Below, one piece after another: positions 7,813 through 16,549 of a DNA stretch of 52,982 nucleotides. Within the stretch, counting starts at the first letter, position 1. Every line of letters begins with the position of its first letter. Origin of the DNA: Thermoguttaceae bacterium. GTDB taxonomy: Bacteria; Planctomycetota; Planctomycetia; Pirellulales; Thermoguttaceae. The stretch is taken from the NCBI GenBank assembly GCA_017939795.1, contig JAGBAA010000024.1, forward strand, positions 1 to 52,982. The letters run 5' to 3'. The notes below the pieces were generated by a model that ran no database searches, was not told where the DNA came from, and saw nothing but the letters and a program-made list of their open reading frames with translations. A program made the translations under genes and the position numbers.

Positions 7813-9066
7813 ATGAAACGAAGAGATTTTGTCACCCTGCTGGCAGCCGCCGGCGTTGGTTCCCCGTTACTGATCCCCTCCTCCTGCCTTGGAAATGAAG
7901 AAAAGGCTGCTGCATCGGAACGCGTTACCGTCGGTGCGATCGGCGTCGGCGGGCGCGGAAATCAGGTTTTCCGAAGTTTCCTGGCATGTCCGAACGCACA
8001 GGTCGTCGCGGTGGCGGACTGCTACAAAAGCCGTCGTGAACGTTCGGCGAATACCTGCGGCGGGAAAGCGTTTTTTGATTTCCAGGAGATCCTTGCGGAT
8101 CCTTCCATCGATGCCGTGACGGTCTGCACGCCGGATCACTGGCACGTTCCGATCGCGCTTTATGCTGCGAGAGCGAAGAAATCCTGCTATGTGGAGAAAC
8201 CGCTCGGCCTGACGCTGGAACAGGTGCAGACCTGCGAGAAAGTATTCGCGGAAAACAAAGTCCATTTCCAGTACGGAACGCAGCAGCGGTCCATGGCAAA
8301 CTGCCAGATCGGCTGTGAGCTGGTCCGTTCGGGAAAAATCGGCAAGGTGAAGGAGATCGTGGTCCTGTCTCCCAATGGCGGAACTGGCGGAGATCCAACA
8401 CCGTGTCCCATTCCGGAAGATCTTGGCGAAGACGGCTACGAACGTTGGCTCGGTCCGGCTCCGAAAGTTCCGTACTGTGCGGACCGCTGCCGACCGTCGG
8501 GCACGTACTGGATCTACGACCAGTCGATCGGATACCTTGGCGGCTGGGGCGCGCACCCGCTCGACATCATGGTCTGGGCCTGCGACGCGGACCTTTCCGG
8601 CCTCGTGACTGTGGAAGGGACCGGCAAGATCGGCGGCCCGCTCTACAATACCGTTTATGATTGGGACATGAATATCATGCTTGGCGACGTCAAAGTGAAA
8701 TTCGCCGCCGCAAACCGTGATTCGACCAAATTTATCGGTGAAGACGGTGCCTGGGTCGAAGTTTACCGCACCGGTCTGAGAACCAGTTCTCCCGATCTGG
8801 CTGCCGATCAGGACCGGGCGTATTCGCATGTGGTCGCCACGAACAGACACGCGCAGGACCTCATCGATGCTGTCCGTTTCAACAGGACGCCGGTCTCCAA
8901 CCTCAAGGATGCCGTCCGAAGCGACACGATCTCGCACCTGAGCGACATTGCCGTCCGCACGAAGAGCAAAGTCGTCTGGGATCCGGTGAAACGCGAGCTG
9001 GTCGACCCGACTCCGGAGCAGATTGCGCTGGTCTCACGTCCGATGCGTGATCCGTGGACGCTGTAG
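7813..9066 (+). CDS. Tat-exported Gfo/Idh/MocA family oxidoreductase (first copy)
   Basis: 417 residues. The N-terminus MKRRDFVTLLAAAGVG is a twin-arginine signal; mature protein begins around residue 25-30. A Rossmann domain follows with GAIGVGGRGNQV binding the nucleotide, then CTPDHWH and the family hallmark VEKPLG containing the catalytic-site Lys. The C-terminal GFO/IDH-like beta domain includes GGWGAHPLDIMVW. Tat export of a folded oxidoreductase with bound NAD(P) is known for glucose-fructose oxidoreductase, so the cofactor here is probably carried out tightly bound. Likely reaction: oxidation (and possibly re-reduction) of a sugar ring hydroxyl. It is third in the operon, 99 nt before a DUF6807 gene. 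Substrate unknown. Confidence 0.88.
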   Translation: MKRRDFVTLLAAAGVGSPLLIPSSCLGNEEKAAASERVTVGAIGVGGRGNQVFRSFLACPNAQVVAVADCYKSRRERSANTCGGKAFFDFQEILADPSIDAVTVCTPDHWHVPIALYAARAKKSCYVEKPLGLTLEQVQTCEKVFAENKVHFQYGTQQRSMANCQIGCELVRSGKIGKVKEIVVLSPNGGTGGDPTPCPIPEDLGEDGYERWLGPAPKVPYCADRCRPSGTYWIYDQSIGYLGGWGAHPLDIMVWACDADLSGLVTVEGTGKIGGPLYNTVYDWDMNIMLGDVKVKFAAANRDSTKFIGEDGAWVEVYRTGLRTSSPDLAADQDRAYSHVVATNRHAQDLIDAVRFNRTPVSNLKDAVRSDTISHLSDIAVRTKSKVVWDPVKRELVDPTPEQIALVSRPMRDPWTL

Positions 9067-9165
9067 TTCCGGAAAATGCGCAGTCCGTTTTATCCAAAAG
9101 CTGGAGCGCGGTCATTTTCGGCCGCCTCCAGGCTTTATTTGCCAAACTGTTTGCGTGTGAATTCC

Positions 9166-9999
9166 ATGAGAAATTTCCTTTTAATTCTGTTCACGATGTT
9201 CAGTTCTGCCGTTTGTGCGGCGGACTATCAGTGCGTCAAAACGGACAATGGGGCCAAACTCGTTAAGGACGGCACCGTCATCTGGGAACAGGTCGTCAAA
9301 ACGCCGGAAGGGAAACCGTACATTCATCCGGTCACGCTGCCGAACGGACACGTTATTTCGGATCTTCGCCCCAAAGACCATCCGTGGCATACCGGGCTTT
9401 GGTTCAGCTGGAAGTTCATCAACGGAGTCAATTACTGGGAACCGTCCAACGGAAAGACGGAAGTCGTGTCCTGGAACGCAGACATTGACGGTCTGTCGGC
9501 TGCGGTGACGATGAAGCTGCGGTATTTTGACGACCGGGAGGCGGACATCACCCGTCTTTGGGAAGACCGTGTCGTAGTCTTTTCCGCTCCCGATGAAAAA
9601 GGGAACTACACGATCTCATTCCGGCATCATTTCACCGCTGGAAACGAGGATCTGACGTTTGACTGCACTCCGCTCAGCATTCCGTGGGGCGGATATGCGG
9701 GTCTGTCGCTGAGGATGAACCGATCGGTCCGAGATTTCAGATTGACTTGCGAAAACGGCGGCGAGACGAAGAAAACCATTCGTGCCAAACCTGCTTCGTG
9801 GTGTGATTTTCGTGATGAGAAATCGGGGCAGGGGGTCCGGTTTATCGTCCTTAAGGGGACGGAGCAGACCCGGTTTTACATTTTGGACGGGGGACACTAC
9901 TGCATCATTCCCAGCCCGGTCCATGAAGGTCCGCTCCACTGCAAAGCCGGAGAGTCCTTTGACTTGGAGTATCTTATCATAGTTGGAGATAAAAAGTAG
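9166..9999 (+). CDS. Secreted DUF6807 (PmoA-family) protein
   Basis: 277 residues from the ATG at 9166, which gives the signal peptide MRNFLLILFTMFSSAVCA-AD. An in-frame ATG at 9076 would place a long non-hydrophobic segment before it, so I reject that start. The mature protein is a single beta-rich DUF6807 domain with the conserved DHPWHTGL (residues 71-78), a WEDR-type strand and a C-terminal LEYLIIVGDK. The database name PmoA family is a misnomer; there is no relation to methane monooxygenase. Biochemical function is unknown, but the family is regularly found with Gfo/Idh/MocA and ThuA genes. The next gene begins 106 nt downstream. The His residues in the motif may bind metal or sugar. Confidence 0.8.
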   Translation: MRNFLLILFTMFSSAVCAADYQCVKTDNGAKLVKDGTVIWEQVVKTPEGKPYIHPVTLPNGHVISDLRPKDHPWHTGLWFSWKFINGVNYWEPSNGKTEVVSWNADIDGLSAAVTMKLRYFDDREADITRLWEDRVVVFSAPDEKGNYTISFRHHFTAGNEDLTFDCTPLSIPWGGYAGLSLRMNRSVRDFRLTCENGGETKKTIRAKPASWCDFRDEKSGQGVRFIVLKGTEQTRFYILDGGHYCIIPSPVHEGPLHCKAGESFDLEYLIIVGDKK

Positions 10000-10105
10000 C
10001 TCATCCTGCCAATATGTACCGGTACGCAGTTGGCGGATGAACCGTAAACAAAGTTTTAGAAATTTCATTTCATCCTTCCATTTTATGATTCAGGAGAATA
10101 TCCCA

Positions 10106-11338
10106 ATGACAAATAGACGTGATTTTTTGAAAACAGCTGCCGTCACGGCGTCGGCGATCCCTGCTCTCGACATTATTCCCGCCTCCGCCGCAGGTTCCAA
10201 TGAGCGCATCGGTGTCGGTTTTATCGGTGTCGGCGGCCGAAGCGGTGCGCATCAGGGCATCGTTAAGGATTTCCAGAAGGAAGGGATCGCTGATCCTGTC
10301 GCCGCCTGCGATGTTTACCGTCCGCGTCTTCAGGCCGCGTCCCGGAATCTGGGCAACTGCAAAATGTACGATGAACACGAGGCTCTGCTTGCCGATCCAA
10401 ACGTAGACGTCGTGTGTATCGCGACCCCGGACCGTCTTCATGCGCAGATGGCGATCGATGCGGTCAATGCTGGAAAAGACGTTTACTGCGAAAAACCGCT
10501 GACGCATTGGGATCAGTTTGAGGTGGCGAAAAAGATCGAACAGGCCGCGGCGAAAAATAATCGTCTTGTGCAGGTCGGTACGCAGTACATGGCGGACGAG
10601 AACTTCCCGAAAATCGCACAGATGGTCCAGGAAGGGATCATCGGCAAGCCGGTCCACGTGCAGCTGAGCTACTTCCGCCGCGGCGACTGGGGCGAAAGAA
10701 TGCCGATTCCGGATCCCAATGCGAAACCCGGTCCGGATCTGAACTGGGAACGTTTCCTTGGCGACGCGCCGAAAGTGCCGTTCTCCGTTTCGCGTTTCTT
10801 CCAATGGCGTTTGTGGTGGGATTACGCCGGCGGTCCGTCGACAGACCTGCTGGTCCACGTGTTCACGCCGGTATTCTGTATGCTGAGCCTGGATTTCCCG
10901 ACCCGCGTTTTCGGCGGCGGCGGAACGTTCCAGTACAATCGCGAAGTTCCGGACCAGTGCAATATCATCGCCGACTACGAAGACGGTCCGTCGGTGGTCA
11001 TGTGCAACTCGCTGTCCAATCACGTTGCGTCGGAGACCAAGATCCGCGGCACGGACGGCATCATCATCTGGGATGAACTGACCCGCAAGAGCGAAGGCAT
11101 CCGCATCGTTCCGTTCGGCAAGGGAAAGGAAGAGATCCGGATCCCGTGGAACGGCATGGGGAACACTGCGAAACTGTGGAAGAATCTGCTCGATTGTGTC
11201 AAAACGCGCGAAAAGCCCTTCAGCGACATCGAAACTGCCGTCCGCGTGCAGGCGCCGCTGAGCATGGGCGTCATTTCCCACCGTGAAAATAAGGTCGTTC
11301 TGTTCGATAAAGAAACGCAGACGATGAGCTTGAGCTGA
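10106..11338 (+). CDS. Tat-exported Gfo/Idh/MocA family oxidoreductase (second copy)
   Basis: 410 residues from ATG 10106, chosen because AGGAG (10092-10096) precedes it and it yields a clean Tat signal, MTNRRDFLKTAAVTASA. The open frame extends 41 codons upstream without such a signal. The Rossmann motif is VGFIGVGGRSGAH, the substrate-site Lys is in YCEKPLTHW, and the C-terminal domain carries YAGGPSTDLLVH. It is clearly divergent from the first copy (different signal and different post-EKP sequence), so the two are probably not a recent duplication. Together they suggest sequential or heteromeric oxidation of a sugar in the periplasm. It is followed after 25 nt by the propeller-DUF6807 gene, the tightest spacing in the operon. 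Substrate unknown. Confidence 0.88.
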   Translation: MTNRRDFLKTAAVTASAIPALDIIPASAAGSNERIGVGFIGVGGRSGAHQGIVKDFQKEGIADPVAACDVYRPRLQAASRNLGNCKMYDEHEALLADPNVDVVCIATPDRLHAQMAIDAVNAGKDVYCEKPLTHWDQFEVAKKIEQAAAKNNRLVQVGTQYMADENFPKIAQMVQEGIIGKPVHVQLSYFRRGDWGERMPIPDPNAKPGPDLNWERFLGDAPKVPFSVSRFFQWRLWWDYAGGPSTDLLVHVFTPVFCMLSLDFPTRVFGGGGTFQYNREVPDQCNIIADYEDGPSVVMCNSLSNHVASETKIRGTDGIIIWDELTRKSEGIRIVPFGKGKEEIRIPWNGMGNTAKLWKNLLDCVKTREKPFSDIETAVRVQAPLSMGVISHRENKVVLFDKETQTMSLS

Positions 11339-11363
11339 TCCCGCCAAACATAAGGAGAATATC

Positions 11364-13091
11364 ATGAAACGTATTTTATCTGCATTTTTGCTGGCAATTG
11401 CCATGACTGCTCCGGCTGCGGCTGTTGAAAACTGCTGCTATAATATGGCAAGCGGTTCCTTCGGCGTCGCGTGGATCGATTCCATTGGCGAGATCCGCGT
11501 TTTTGACGGTCAGAAGAGCGTCCGTCTGAACGGTTTCTACGAAAGAGGCGACAAAATCGCAGTTCTGGACCTTGACGGCGACGGCCGCGATACATTGGCG
11601 GTCATCAGTAAGAATAAAAAAGCTCTGTACGTCATTGACGTTGAAAAGACGATCGAGACCGGCAAAACCGTCGTTCTTTCTGCGGGCAACGGAAGCAACA
11701 TCAAGGGATTCTGCACCGCCCCGGCAGGTACGGCACACGAACCGAAGGGGTCGGTGATCGTTTCGACGTATTCCGGTTCCTCCTACATGTGGAACAAAGA
11801 CTACGATGGTAAAGGCTGGCCCGCGATCCCCGGTGATTTCTCGCAGGTCTCCAGCGGAATGCTAAAGGCGAAGATGCCCGCGCAGTTCGCAGTCGTGACG
11901 CACGGCGACGTCTATACGTACAATCCGGCATGGATGGTCTACTCGCAGAAGCTCATGGGACGCAATGTGAATTCGACCATTTGCGGCAATTTCGCTCCAC
12001 TGACCAAAGAGGACGAGATCATCGCGGCTGCGGAAGATGAGACCTACATCATCATCGGAAACAAATCGGACGCTCTCGGCAAGGCGGTCAAGTGCATGAC
12101 GGTCGGAAACGGCCCGGAAAAAGATGTGCTGATCGCGGTCGACAAAGACGGCGTTCTCTGCCGGTATGACCGGACGGAAAAAGCCTGGACGAGGCTTTGT
12201 GAAGGCAAAGCCGGATTCGTTTCTGTCGTGACGGCTCCCAATGCGGACGGTACCTACACGATCTACGCGACTTCTGAAGACGGTCTGTTCAGTGTTTCTA
12301 CGGACGGCAAGTCTGCCAAACTGGTGGATGGTCTTTCCAAGACCCGGATCCCGCTCAAAGCTGACGGAAAAGTCGTCGCGCAGTTTCAGACCGGCGGGCT
12401 GTTCAAGCCGTACGTCGAAAAACTGTACACTCCCGGCGGAGTGCAGGTGCTTCTGGACTCTCCGTTCGATCATATTCACCATCATGGTCTGATGTACTCG
12501 ATGGGGATCAATGACTACGAATTTTGGGGCGAATACAGCGATAAATGCGCGTATCAGGTACTCACGAAGGTCGACTCTGATGGATCCACCATCAAAGCGG
12601 AACTGAACTGGGTCACTCCGAACGGTGAGGTCCTCGCCAAAGAAACGCGCGAGATCGCGGCTGCTTCTGAAAACGGCGCGAACGTTCTGAACTGGAAATC
12701 AGTCCTGACTCCTGCTGGAGACAAGGCGGTGAAGATCTGGGGCCGATACTATTTCGGTCTGGGAATGCGTTTTGCCGAAGAGATGAACACGAACGTCAAG
12801 TTCACCAACAGTACCGGTGCGCATGACGGAGCGATCGTTCGCGGAGACGAACGTCTGAAGGACTGCCAGTGGATCAACGCAGTCGGAACGGTCGGCGGAA
12901 AAGGCGTTTCCGTTACGATCGAGGAAAAAGAAGGCAACACGCGTCCCATGACCGGCTACTCCATGGGGGAGGGCTGGAAAGCGTTCGCGTACATGGGCGC
13001 GACGATGCGCGTTCACGAAAACCCCATCATGCTTGAACCCGGCCAGTCCATCACGGCGGCCTATAAGGTGATCGTTAAAGATAATCAGTAA
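11364..13091 (+). CDS. Secreted propeller-like / DUF6807 fusion protein
   Basis: 575 residues with signal peptide MKRILSAFLLAIAMTAPAAA-VE. Residues about 25-325 are beta-repeats resembling an FG-GAP/VCBS-type propeller: repeated strands separated by Asp/Gly turns, including DLDGDGRDT at 69-77. Residues about 335-575 are a second DUF6807 domain with DHIHHHGL (369-376), matching the DHxxHxGL motif of the gene at 9166. The fusion may give the DUF6807 domain a binding or docking module. AAGGAG sits before the ATG, 25 nt after the second oxidoreductase. It ends 17 nt before a strong terminator and is the last gene of the operon. Function is inferred only from context. Confidence 0.78.
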   Translation: MKRILSAFLLAIAMTAPAAAVENCCYNMASGSFGVAWIDSIGEIRVFDGQKSVRLNGFYERGDKIAVLDLDGDGRDTLAVISKNKKALYVIDVEKTIETGKTVVLSAGNGSNIKGFCTAPAGTAHEPKGSVIVSTYSGSSYMWNKDYDGKGWPAIPGDFSQVSSGMLKAKMPAQFAVVTHGDVYTYNPAWMVYSQKLMGRNVNSTICGNFAPLTKEDEIIAAAEDETYIIIGNKSDALGKAVKCMTVGNGPEKDVLIAVDKDGVLCRYDRTEKAWTRLCEGKAGFVSVVTAPNADGTYTIYATSEDGLFSVSTDGKSAKLVDGLSKTRIPLKADGKVVAQFQTGGLFKPYVEKLYTPGGVQVLLDSPFDHIHHHGLMYSMGINDYEFWGEYSDKCAYQVLTKVDSDGSTIKAELNWVTPNGEVLAKETREIAAASENGANVLNWKSVLTPAGDKAVKIWGRYYFGLGMRFAEEMNTNVKFTNSTGAHDGAIVRGDERLKDCQWINAVGTVGGKGVSVTIEEKEGNTRPMTGYSMGEGWKAFAYMGATMRVHENPIMLEPGQSITAAYKVIVKDNQ

Positions 13092-13108
13092 ACGCCATAT
13101 CTGAGAAT

Positions 13109-13162
13109 TCGGCAGACTGTAATTCGGGTACTTACTCTCCGTGTGCGGTCTGCCGATTTTTT
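13109..13162 (+). terminator. Intrinsic terminator closing the sugar oxidoreductase operon
   Basis: TCGGCAGAC (13109-13117) pairs with GTCTGCCGA (13148-13156), directly followed by T6. The long loop has a further CGG/CCG pairing. Confidence 0.75.
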
Positions 13163-13202
13163 GGAGAATCTAAAATGTCCCGATAATCGTAATATCTGGT
13201 TG

Positions 13203-13239
13203 GAAATTTGCGAATTTTTCTTTTTTTGTTCAAAAATTT
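13203..13239. promoter_or_regulatory. Phased A/T tracts upstream of the PEP-CTERM gene promoter
   Basis: AAATTT, AATTTTT, T7 and AAAAATTT tracts have centres near 13206, 13216, 13225 and 13235, about one helical turn apart. They run into the -35 region and predict curved DNA. Confidence 0.5.
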
Positions 13240-13267
13240 GTGAGATTCTGAAAATCTGGAGTATAAT
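13238..13267 (+). promoter_or_regulatory. Promoter of the PEP-CTERM protein gene
   Basis: TTGTGA (13238-13243), an 18-bp spacer and perfect TATAAT (13262-13267). Predicted start near 13274, about 40 nt before the gene. Confidence 0.6.
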
Positions 13268-13310
13268 AATAGATTATGCAATATTTCCTGTGAACAGTAT
13301 GAGGAATCAA

Positions 13311-16300
13311 ATGATGACTTCAAAACTCCAGTTTCCCAATAGCCGCCCCTCACGGATCCTGACGCACGGCGGTGCACTTTTTTCTTCTCTTTTTTTGATG
13401 ATGGCAGGCGGGAATGTCGATGCACAGGACACGGTCATCCGCTACAATTCCTCTGGAACGCAGACGGCATCCGGAACCGATATCTATACGATCCAGTCGA
13501 CGGACGGCGGAGGAGTCGGAGATGTGCTGATCCTTTCCGGTGATGCAGTACACAGTAAAGGTTTGAATGTTCGGGGGCCTCTGACGGACTTTACGATCCA
13601 GTCGGACACACCGGGAGTCAAACGAACGATCAAGTCTGGAAACAATACCCGCCTGTACAATTTCAACGAAGCCTCCGGTACTCCAGCGAAAATGACTCTC
13701 AAAGACCTGGCATACCAGGGAGCGGACAATCCCGTTACGAATGCCATTGGTCTGGTCATACACAACTCGACAAAGAATTGTACGTATGATCTGACCATCG
13801 ACAATGTTTCATTTACGGGGTTCATCAACGGCAACTATAAGGCCGGCGTATTTGGTTTTGATGAAGGAAATCTGAATATTGCCGTTTCCAATGGTCTCAT
13901 TTTCGACGGTAATAAAGTGACCAAATCGGGGACCTATGGGGCCGCGATCGATATGGAAAAGTCCGGCAGGCTCACCATTACCGGCGATTCTGTCATCTTC
14001 AGCAATAACTTCGCGAAAGCACACGGCGGCGCGATCCATGGTTCCAATACGAACATCACCGCCAACATCCTGAAATTTACCGGAAATAAGGCGGAAACCG
14101 ACTACGGCGGGGCGGTCAATCTCTACAACGGCACGCTCACGCTCAAAGGGCAGGGCGAGGCCGCGAAGATCGAGTTCCTCGGCAACTCGGCAGGAAAAGT
14201 CGGCGGTGCGATCCGGGGAAACTCGGACCTTTCAAATGCTGCCATCCGATTTGAAAACAATAAAGCCGGAACTTTCGGCGGTGCGATCTATGGCGATTCC
14301 GTCGCATTTTCCGGTGATTCGACCACCGCAGTCTTCACCGGCAATTCGGCAGCGAATAGCGGGAATGACCTCTACATTACGGGGGATGCCGGTATTTTGA
14401 GTTTTTCCGGAAGCGGGACCTATTCATTTGACGGCGGTATCGTTCTGGAAAAAGAGACCGCTCAGACGGCCATCGACAGAGCGCAGGTCACGATCTCCGG
14501 ACGCGAAAATGACGATACGAACCACTATCAGCTGCAGAATGTTTCCATTTCCAACGGCGGTAGACTGACGGTTCTTCTGGACCAGATCAATACGCTGACT
14601 GGACTCTTCAGCGTTGGTGCGGACAGCACGCTGGAAATGAATGTCGGCGACGGCGCAGAGAAGAGTTTCGCCAATAGTATTACCGGTGCCGGAGGTCTGA
14701 CCAAGACAGGGAATGGAAAACTGACGCTCACCGGCACGAATACGTACACCGGCAAAACGACGATCAGTGCCGGCACGCTTGCACTCTCCGGAGATGCCTA
14801 TTCCAACGTCTACGCGCTGACGATGGACAATGCGGGGCGTTTCGAAATGAAGAGCGATGGAACGGTCAAGCTCAGCTCTCTCAACGGTGCGGGCGAAGTG
14901 CTTCTTTCTGCCTCGAACACGGTCCTGGAGCTTGGCGTCGGGACGCAGGCTGGAGATTCTGCTGTCTTTTCCGGACACATCATCTCCAGTGCAAATCAGA
15001 AAAATCTGACGCTCAAAAAAGTCGGGGCCGGTACGCAGACGCTCAACCGGGCGGGGTATCTTTATGCGCATTTAGGCAACTCGTATAAAGAAGTGATTGT
15101 CGATGAAGGCCGACTCATTGTCGATGCCGTCAATAGTGTCTATACGGCCAGCCGGACCGAGGGATTTTTCCGCGCACCGATCATCGTCAACGAAGGTGGA
15201 ACGCTTGAATATGTGCAGATGTGGACGACTTCTCCGAATATCGATCTGACCCTCAATGGCGGTACGCTCCAGCTGGATAATGCGCAGTATCTCAATAAAC
15301 TGAACTTCAATTCCGGAACGGTTACGAGGGGCGGAGATACTTGGAATCCATTGCGTGCCGGATTCGTTGGGAGCGGCGTGTGGAACGTGACCGGAGGAAA
15401 TTCGGTCATCGAAAATGACGTGGAGATCGTCAAAAACGGAGACCATACGACGTTTACGCTCAATATTGCCGACGGCGCGTCGCTGGAAATGAAGCGGAAT
15501 CTGGTCGGACTTTCCAGTCATCCAGGCTCTGCCGTGAACGTGAACGGAACAGGAACGAATGGAACGGGACTTCTGAAACTCTACTCTGGTTCCGGTTTGC
15601 CGAAAGTGGCCGGTCTGGGGACGGTGACGTTCAATAATGCGGACGTCCAGATCAACGGCGGGATGGAAACGTGGTCCGGCGACGGATTTTTCGCCAACGA
15701 CGTCGTCCTGACGAATGCCGACCTGAACGTGAATGCCGACGCGGGCAAAACGGTCAAACTCGACCGGAAGATCTCCGGAAACGGAACGCTCACGAAGACC
15801 GGCGCAGGCACACTCCTGCTTGCGGGCGAAGAGGGAGAGATCAGTGTCCAGAGCCTCCGTGTTCAGGCAGGCCGGGCGAACGCGGACGGTTTCCTGACGG
15901 GCGATCTTGCCATTGCAGACGGTGCTGTTTTCTCACCAGGCGACGGGATCGGAACGCTGACGCTCAACGGTGCGTTCTCAGCAGACGATGGTGCGCACCT
16001 GGTGTTTGAACTTGGCGCGGACGCCTCCGACCTGCTGATCCTCGGTAGTGGGAGTACGCTGGATATTGCGGACGATGCCGTCATCGAACTTCTTTTTGCT
16101 GATGCGGACCCGGATAAAGCGTACACGCTCATTCAGGCGGAAGACGGTTTGGGCGAGTATACGGATTCGGCATTCTGGACGAACCTTCTGACTGCGGCGA
16201 GCGATGCGACCTGGGATCTCTCTGTCGTCGGCAACACGATCCAGGCGATCGCCGGCTCCGGTACCATCGATCCATCCGATCCGTCCGTTCCGGAACCGGC

Positions 16301-16358
16301 GGCGTGGGTCCTGCTTCTTCTCGGCACGTTCGGTCTGTTGTACTGCCGAAAGAAATAA
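13311..16358 (+). CDS. PEP-CTERM sorted surface protein with autotransporter-type beta-strand repeats
   Basis: About 1015 residues. The start at 13311 (or 13314, in the same frame) follows GAGGA at 13301-13305; upstream in-frame ATGs are before or too near the promoter. The signal peptide includes ALFSSLFLMMAGGNVDA, followed by a mature start near QDTV. The body is a repetitive beta-helix, rich in Gly/Asn/Thr, with autotransporter-associated repeats such as GGLTKTGNGKLTLTGTNTY and NGTLTKTGAGTLLLAG. The C-terminus is a classic PEP-CTERM signal: the VPEPAAW motif, a hydrophobic helix, then CRKK. PEP-CTERM proteins are processed by an exosortase and often associate with exopolysaccharide; no exosortase is encoded in this window. 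Ligand or function unknown; likely large, exposed and adhesive. Confidence 0.88.
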   Translation: MMTSKLQFPNSRPSRILTHGGALFSSLFLMMAGGNVDAQDTVIRYNSSGTQTASGTDIYTIQSTDGGGVGDVLILSGDAVHSKGLNVRGPLTDFTIQSDTPGVKRTIKSGNNTRLYNFNEASGTPAKMTLKDLAYQGADNPVTNAIGLVIHNSTKNCTYDLTIDNVSFTGFINGNYKAGVFGFDEGNLNIAVSNGLIFDGNKVTKSGTYGAAIDMEKSGRLTITGDSVIFSNNFAKAHGGAIHGSNTNITANILKFTGNKAETDYGGAVNLYNGTLTLKGQGEAAKIEFLGNSAGKVGGAIRGNSDLSNAAIRFENNKAGTFGGAIYGDSVAFSGDSTTAVFTGNSAANSGNDLYITGDAGILSFSGSGTYSFDGGIVLEKETAQTAIDRAQVTISGRENDDTNHYQLQNVSISNGGRLTVLLDQINTLTGLFSVGADSTLEMNVGDGAEKSFANSITGAGGLTKTGNGKLTLTGTNTYTGKTTISAGTLALSGDAYSNVYALTMDNAGRFEMKSDGTVKLSSLNGAGEVLLSASNTVLELGVGTQAGDSAVFSGHIISSANQKNLTLKKVGAGTQTLNRAGYLYAHLGNSYKEVIVDEGRLIVDAVNSVYTASRTEGFFRAPIIVNEGGTLEYVQMWTTSPNIDLTLNGGTLQLDNAQYLNKLNFNSGTVTRGGDTWNPLRAGFVGSGVWNVTGGNSVIENDVEIVKNGDHTTFTLNIADGASLEMKRNLVGLSSHPGSAVNVNGTGTNGTGLLKLYSGSGLPKVAGLGTVTFNNADVQINGGMETWSGDGFFANDVVLTNADLNVNADAGKTVKLDRKISGNGTLTKTGAGTLLLAGEEGEISVQSLRVQAGRANADGFLTGDLAIADGAVFSPGDGIGTLTLNGAFSADDGAHLVFELGADASDLLILGSGSTLDIADDAVIELLFADADPDKAYTLIQAEDGLGEYTDSAFWTNLLTAASDATWDLSVVGNTIQAIAGSGTIDPSDPSVPEPAAWVLLLLGTFGLLYCRKK

Positions 16359-16381
16359 AATGGCCGAAATGACGTTTTTCT

Positions 16382-16418
16382 GGGGACGAGGCGGAATGTT
16401 TCGTCCCCGTTTTATTTT
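16382..16418 (+). terminator. Intrinsic terminator after the PEP-CTERM gene
   Basis: GGGGACGA (16382-16389) pairs with TCGTCCCC (16401-16408), followed by GTTTTATTTT. Confidence 0.85.
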
Positions 16419-16433
16419 AAATTCCCCCCCTAC

Positions 16434-16461
16434 TTTCAAAGAGCGGAGAATCTGCTATAAT
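16434..16461 (+). promoter_or_regulatory. Promoter of the GH99/GH71-like gene
   Basis: TTTCAA (16434-16439), a 16-bp spacer and an extended -10 TGCTATAAT (hexamer 16456-16461). Confidence 0.6.
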
Positions 16462-16549
16462 CGGGGAGAACTGCTTAAGCGGTTTCTTGTGGAACTCCGT
16501 TCCGGTTTTCCTGTTGGTTTTATGGAACGATTTCAGGTTATGTTCAGCC

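Noticed and set aside
9166..9999. Methane monooxygenase subunit (from the name PmoA family)
   Set aside because: The DUF6807 family name is misleading; the protein is a soluble secreted beta protein, not a membrane monooxygenase subunit.
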